Assembly (NCBI GenBank): GCA_021604925.1
Contig: BQJX01000124.1
Location: 1-7,455 of the forward strand
Reading direction: 5' to 3'
Source: Gemmatimonadota bacterium
GTDB lineage: Bacteria; ARS69
Length of the DNA stretch: 7,455 bases
The notes under the pieces are model-generated. The model was not told where the DNA came from, did no database searches, and saw only the letters and a list, made by a program, of their open reading frames with translations. The position numbers and the translations under genes are program-made. Below are positions 5,091 through 7,455 of this stretch, one piece after another. How positions within the stretch are numbered: position 1 is the first letter of the stretch; every line of letters starts with the position of its first letter.

Positions 5091-6611
5091 TTGAGTTCGT
5101 CGGCTACCCCTAACGGCAGGGCCTTTCAGATCCTTCGGGAGTACTCGCTGTTCCTGATCGCAGGATCGGTGGCGGCGATCGTGTGGGCAAACACGAACCT
5201 CACCGGCTACATGTCGTTCATCAACACCTCCTGGGGCAACGTCACGCTCTTCGGACGCGACCTTGCCCACCACGGCATCTCGCTTCACTTCCTCGTGAAC
5301 GAAGTCTTCATGGTCTTCTTCTTCGGCATCGCCATGAAGGAGGTCATGGAGGCATTCCTTCCGGGCGGACCGCTGTCCAGCCCCCGGAAGGCGGCGTTGC
5401 CCATCGTGAGCACGCTCGGCGGCGTGGTGGGGCCCGCCGGCACCTTCGCGCTCGGCTGCCTGCTGTTCGCCAACTACCTCATGCGCGGCTGGGCGGTGCC
5501 CACCGCCACGGACATCGCCTACTCGTGGTTGTTTGCCGGCTTGATCTTCGGCTACAAGCATCCCGCCACCAAGTTCCTGCTCACGCTGGCGGTGCTGGAC
5601 GACCTCATCGGCATGGTGATCATCGCGGTGTTCTACAGCAACTCGATCCAGCTGGAGTGGCTGGGACTCGTGGCGCTGGCCATGGCCATCTGCGCGGGGC
5701 TGCGCTGGGGCGCCAAGGTCCAGAGCTACTGGCCGTACCTCATCTTCGGCATTCCGTTGAGCTGGATCGGGCTGCACTACTGCGGCGTCCACTCGGCACT
5801 GGCACTCGTCCCGATCATTCCGTTCCTGCCCAGCCACGGCACGGACGTGGGCATGTTCGAGGAAGAGGACCTGCCCATGGACGAGGACAGCGAACACTCC
5901 AGCGGCACCGACGTGGAACACGCCGCGGAACCCGGGCACCATCCCGTGGACGCCCTGAACATGTTCGAGCACCAGTTCAAGCCGTTCGTGGACGTGGGGC
6001 TGTTCTTCTTCGGACTCTCGAATGCGGGCGTCCCGTTCAGCGCGATCGGGCTCGAAACCTGGATCACGGTCTTCGCCATCTTCTTCGGCAAGACCATCGG
6101 GATCTTCCTGTTCACGATCATCGGGCGCCTGTGCAAGCTGGGGCTGCCCGCGGGCATGAACATGCGGGAGGCGTTCGTGATGGGCAACGTGGCCGCCATC
6201 GGTTTCACGGTGGCCCTGTTCGTGACCGATGTGGCGTTCCCCAAGGGTGCGGGACACGAAGCGGACCACGCGAGCGCGGAGTTCCCCTCGCTGGTGTCGG
6301 TGGCCCACGCCGAGGAGGCGAAGGACGCGCACGACCAGACCACTGCGGATGGGCACGCGGCGGACGCGCCGGCCGTCGAGGGGCACGGAGTCACGGGCCC
6401 GCACGGTCCGATTCCGCCCCCCGACAAGAACGCCACCTTCGACGAACTGACGGTTCCCCAGCAGGGCGTGGTGAAGGACAAGGTCAAGATGGGCGCGTTG
6501 CTCAGCTTCTTCGCCGGGCTCTCGTCGCTGATCCTGGGCCGGGTCCTGGGCGTCCGGAAGATCAACACCGACGCGGATCTGCGCCGCCGGATTCGCGAGA
6601 CGAGCGCCTAG
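5091..6611 (+). CDS. nhaA: Na+/H+ antiporter NhaA, enlarged, TTG start
   Basis: An inner-membrane antiporter exchanging internal Na+ (or Li+) for external protons. The 506-residue protein is longer than E. coli NhaA (388). Key residues are conserved: the ion-binding pair Asp170-Asp171 in AVLDDLIGM (E. coli D163-D164), Asp141 in PTATDIAY (D133) and Lys334 in FFGKTIGIF (K300). The first membrane segment is about residues 18-34 and the last about 467-485. Two regions are enlarged: an acidic/His segment at 250-288 in the expected cytoplasmic loop VIII-IX, just before FEH-QF (equivalent to the E. coli pH-sensor Glu252-His253, while His256 appears replaced by Lys297), and a His/Ala/Asp-rich segment at about 384-465 between helices XI and XII, expected to be periplasmic. 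The start is TTG with GGAG 8 nt upstream. It follows arcB in the same direction through a structured leader, so expression may be coupled to arcAB, be controlled by the leader, or both. Confidence 0.96.
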   Translation: MSSSATPNGRAFQILREYSLFLIAGSVAAIVWANTNLTGYMSFINTSWGNVTLFGRDLAHHGISLHFLVNEVFMVFFFGIAMKEVMEAFLPGGPLSSPRKAALPIVSTLGGVVGPAGTFALGCLLFANYLMRGWAVPTATDIAYSWLFAGLIFGYKHPATKFLLTLAVLDDLIGMVIIAVFYSNSIQLEWLGLVALAMAICAGLRWGAKVQSYWPYLIFGIPLSWIGLHYCGVHSALALVPIIPFLPSHGTDVGMFEEEDLPMDEDSEHSSGTDVEHAAEPGHHPVDALNMFEHQFKPFVDVGLFFFGLSNAGVPFSAIGLETWITVFAIFFGKTIGIFLFTIIGRLCKLGLPAGMNMREAFVMGNVAAIGFTVALFVTDVAFPKGAGHEADHASAEFPSLVSVAHAEEAKDAHDQTTADGHAADAPAVEGHGVTGPHGPIPPPDKNATFDELTVPQQGVVKDKVKMGALLSFFAGLSSLILGRVLGVRKINTDADLRRRIRETSA

Positions 6612-6635
6612 CACGCAAGCCGAAATGCCGGTGGA

Positions 6636-6655
6636 GGGGGCTCACCGCAGCCCCC
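6636..6655 (+). terminator. Hairpin after nhaA
   Basis: GGGGGCT (6636-6642) pairs perfectly with AGCCCCC (6649-6655) around a 6-nt loop, 24 nt after the nhaA stop. Only CTT follows, so the T-tract is weak. Its position between convergent genes supports a terminator role. Confidence 0.45.
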
Positions 6656-6671
6656 CTTCGCCGGTCGACGT

Positions 6672-6743
6672 GCCGACCCGGGCCGGTGCGGTCTCCCGGC
6701 TCGCGTGCTGTCCGCCGGCCGGTGCGGGAATCTGCGGGTCGGC
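6672..6743. repeat. Inverted repeat with nested direct repeats between convergent genes
   Basis: GCCGACCCG (6672-6680) is the exact reverse complement of CGGGTCGGC (6735-6743), 54 nt apart; the right arm touches the amidase stop codon. Between them GGCCGGTGCGG occurs twice (6681-6691 and 6717-6727), and CCGGC/GCCGG (6696-6700, 6714-6718) can form an inner hairpin. It may serve as the 3' end structure of the minus-strand transcript, but no T-run follows in that direction. The rest of the gap 6612-6742 shows nothing else. Confidence 0.4.
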
Positions 6744-7455
6744 TAGCCCAGTCGGTCCAAGGGCGGCCGACGGCGGTGGTAGTCGGTGGCGTCCTGCCAC
6801 GCCATGGCCACCGCAAGCAGCGCCTCCTCCCCGTCCAGCCGTCCCGTGAACGTGATGCTGGTGGGCGTGCCGTCCGAAGCGCGGAATCCGTTCGGCATGG
6901 TGATGCTGGGGTGACCCGTGAGGTTCGTCAGCAGCAGGTGACTTCCGCCGAACGTGGGCGCCACGAACACCTCCAGGCGTTCGAAGAGCCGCTCCATCTC
7001 TTCCATCAACAGGCGCCGAATGCGGTTCGCCCTGAGATACTCGACCGCGGGAATCGTCTGCCCCTGGCGAAACGTGTTCGGCCAGGCGAACTCCACCTGG
7101 CGGACGAGCTCCGCGTCACGGCCGCTGCGGGTGAGATCATCAAAGGCCGCGGCAGCCTCGGCCGTGAGCACCAGCGACAGTTCATCGATCGGGAGATCCG
7201 TGGGCAGCCGGACGTCTTCCAGGGAGAGCCCGAGCCGGGTCAACTCCTCCAGGGTGCGACGATCGTTCGCGCGCCACTCGCCGCCGCGCGCGCGTTCGGC
7301 TTCGTCCTCGATCTCCGCGGTCCAGTCGAGGTCGAACAGGTCCCGCACGATTCCCACGCGGTGGCCGCGCGCGTCCTCGATCCGCGGCACGGTGAACGGA
7401 GCCCCGCGCGTGCTTCGGTCCCGCGGATCCGCTCCCTGGATCGCGGCGAACACCC
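6743..7455 (-). CDS. Amidase signature family protein, C-terminal part (5' end beyond window)
   Basis: About 237 residues of the C-terminal half of an amidase-signature (GatA-like) hydrolase, read right to left and open at the window edge. The first visible residues, VFAAIQGADPRD, correspond to the family segment that normally follows the catalytic Ser-cisSer-Lys region, so the catalytic triad lies outside the window. Family landmarks seen are GHRVGIVRD, a helical mid-section, VFVAPTFGG, NLTGHPSITMPNGF (the conserved NLTGHP-P-GF block) and the closing WQDATDYHRRRPPL. The family cleaves C-N amide bonds in many substrates (amides, peptides amidated at the end, Glu-tRNA misacylation products); nothing visible decides the substrate. 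A GatA role is unlikely, because the mid-section and C-terminus resemble stand-alone amidases, but this is not certain. The gene converges on nhaA with a 131-nt gap. Confidence 0.88.
   Translation of the reverse strand, partial: VFAAIQGADPRDRSTRGAPFTVPRIEDARGHRVGIVRDLFDLDWTAEIEDEAERARGGEWRANDRRTLEELTRLGLSLEDVRLPTDLPIDELSLVLTAEAAAAFDDLTRSGRDAELVRQVEFAWPNTFRQGQTIPAVEYLRANRIRRLLMEEMERLFERLEVFVAPTFGGSHLLLTNLTGHPSITMPNGFRASDGTPTSITFTGRLDGEEALLAVAMAWQDATDYHRRRPPLDRLG

Noticed and set aside
3660..6614. A 984-codon open frame on the minus strand across arcB and nhaA
   Set aside because: It is antisense to two clear enzyme/transporter genes, has low-complexity Arg/Gly/His-rich composition and no recognisable domain; long open shadow frames are expected in GC-rich DNA.

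Overview
The window is high-GC bacterial DNA (by eye roughly two thirds G+C). It holds five protein genes on the plus strand, one convergent partial gene on the minus strand, and a short gene remnant. A lipoprotein signal peptide with a lipobox suggests a diderm (Gram-negative type) bacterium. A candidate sigma-54 promoter and the general style would fit lineages such as Deltaproteobacteria or FCB-type phyla, but no marker gene fixes the phylum. No tRNA, rRNA, CRISPR array, insertion sequence or phage gene was seen.

Layout, left to right. (1) 1-1179: the C-terminal three quarters of an M32 zinc carboxypeptidase, followed at once by a long hairpin. (2) 1461-2429: a lipoprotein with a (Pro-Asp)5 linker and a TIM-barrel, glycoside-hydrolase-like domain, preceded by a candidate sigma-54 promoter. 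(3) 2473-2571, minus strand: the last ~32 codons of a glutaryl-CoA-dehydrogenase-type acyl-CoA dehydrogenase with no gene body attached, marking a rearrangement junction. (4) 2669-3904 and 3993-4976: arginine deiminase (arcA) and a catabolic-type ornithine carbamoyltransferase (arcB). (5) 4976-5090: a structured leader with a pseudoknot and a terminator-like hairpin. (6) 5091-6611: an enlarged NhaA Na+/H+ antiporter starting with TTG. (7) 6743-7455, minus strand: the C-terminal half of an amidase-signature enzyme, convergent with nhaA.

How the genes may work together: ArcA turns arginine into citrulline and ammonia, and ArcB splits citrulline into ornithine and carbamoyl phosphate. The usual partners, carbamate kinase (arcC) and the arginine/ornithine exchanger (arcD), are absent from the window. 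Instead nhaA follows in the same direction. The deiminase pathway raises pH through ammonia, and NhaA exports Na+ (or Li+) at alkaline pH, so a link through pH and cation balance is a reasonable inference. The most notable non-coding element is the RNA-like leader before nhaA, the place where cation-sensing nhaA riboswitches are known in other bacteria.
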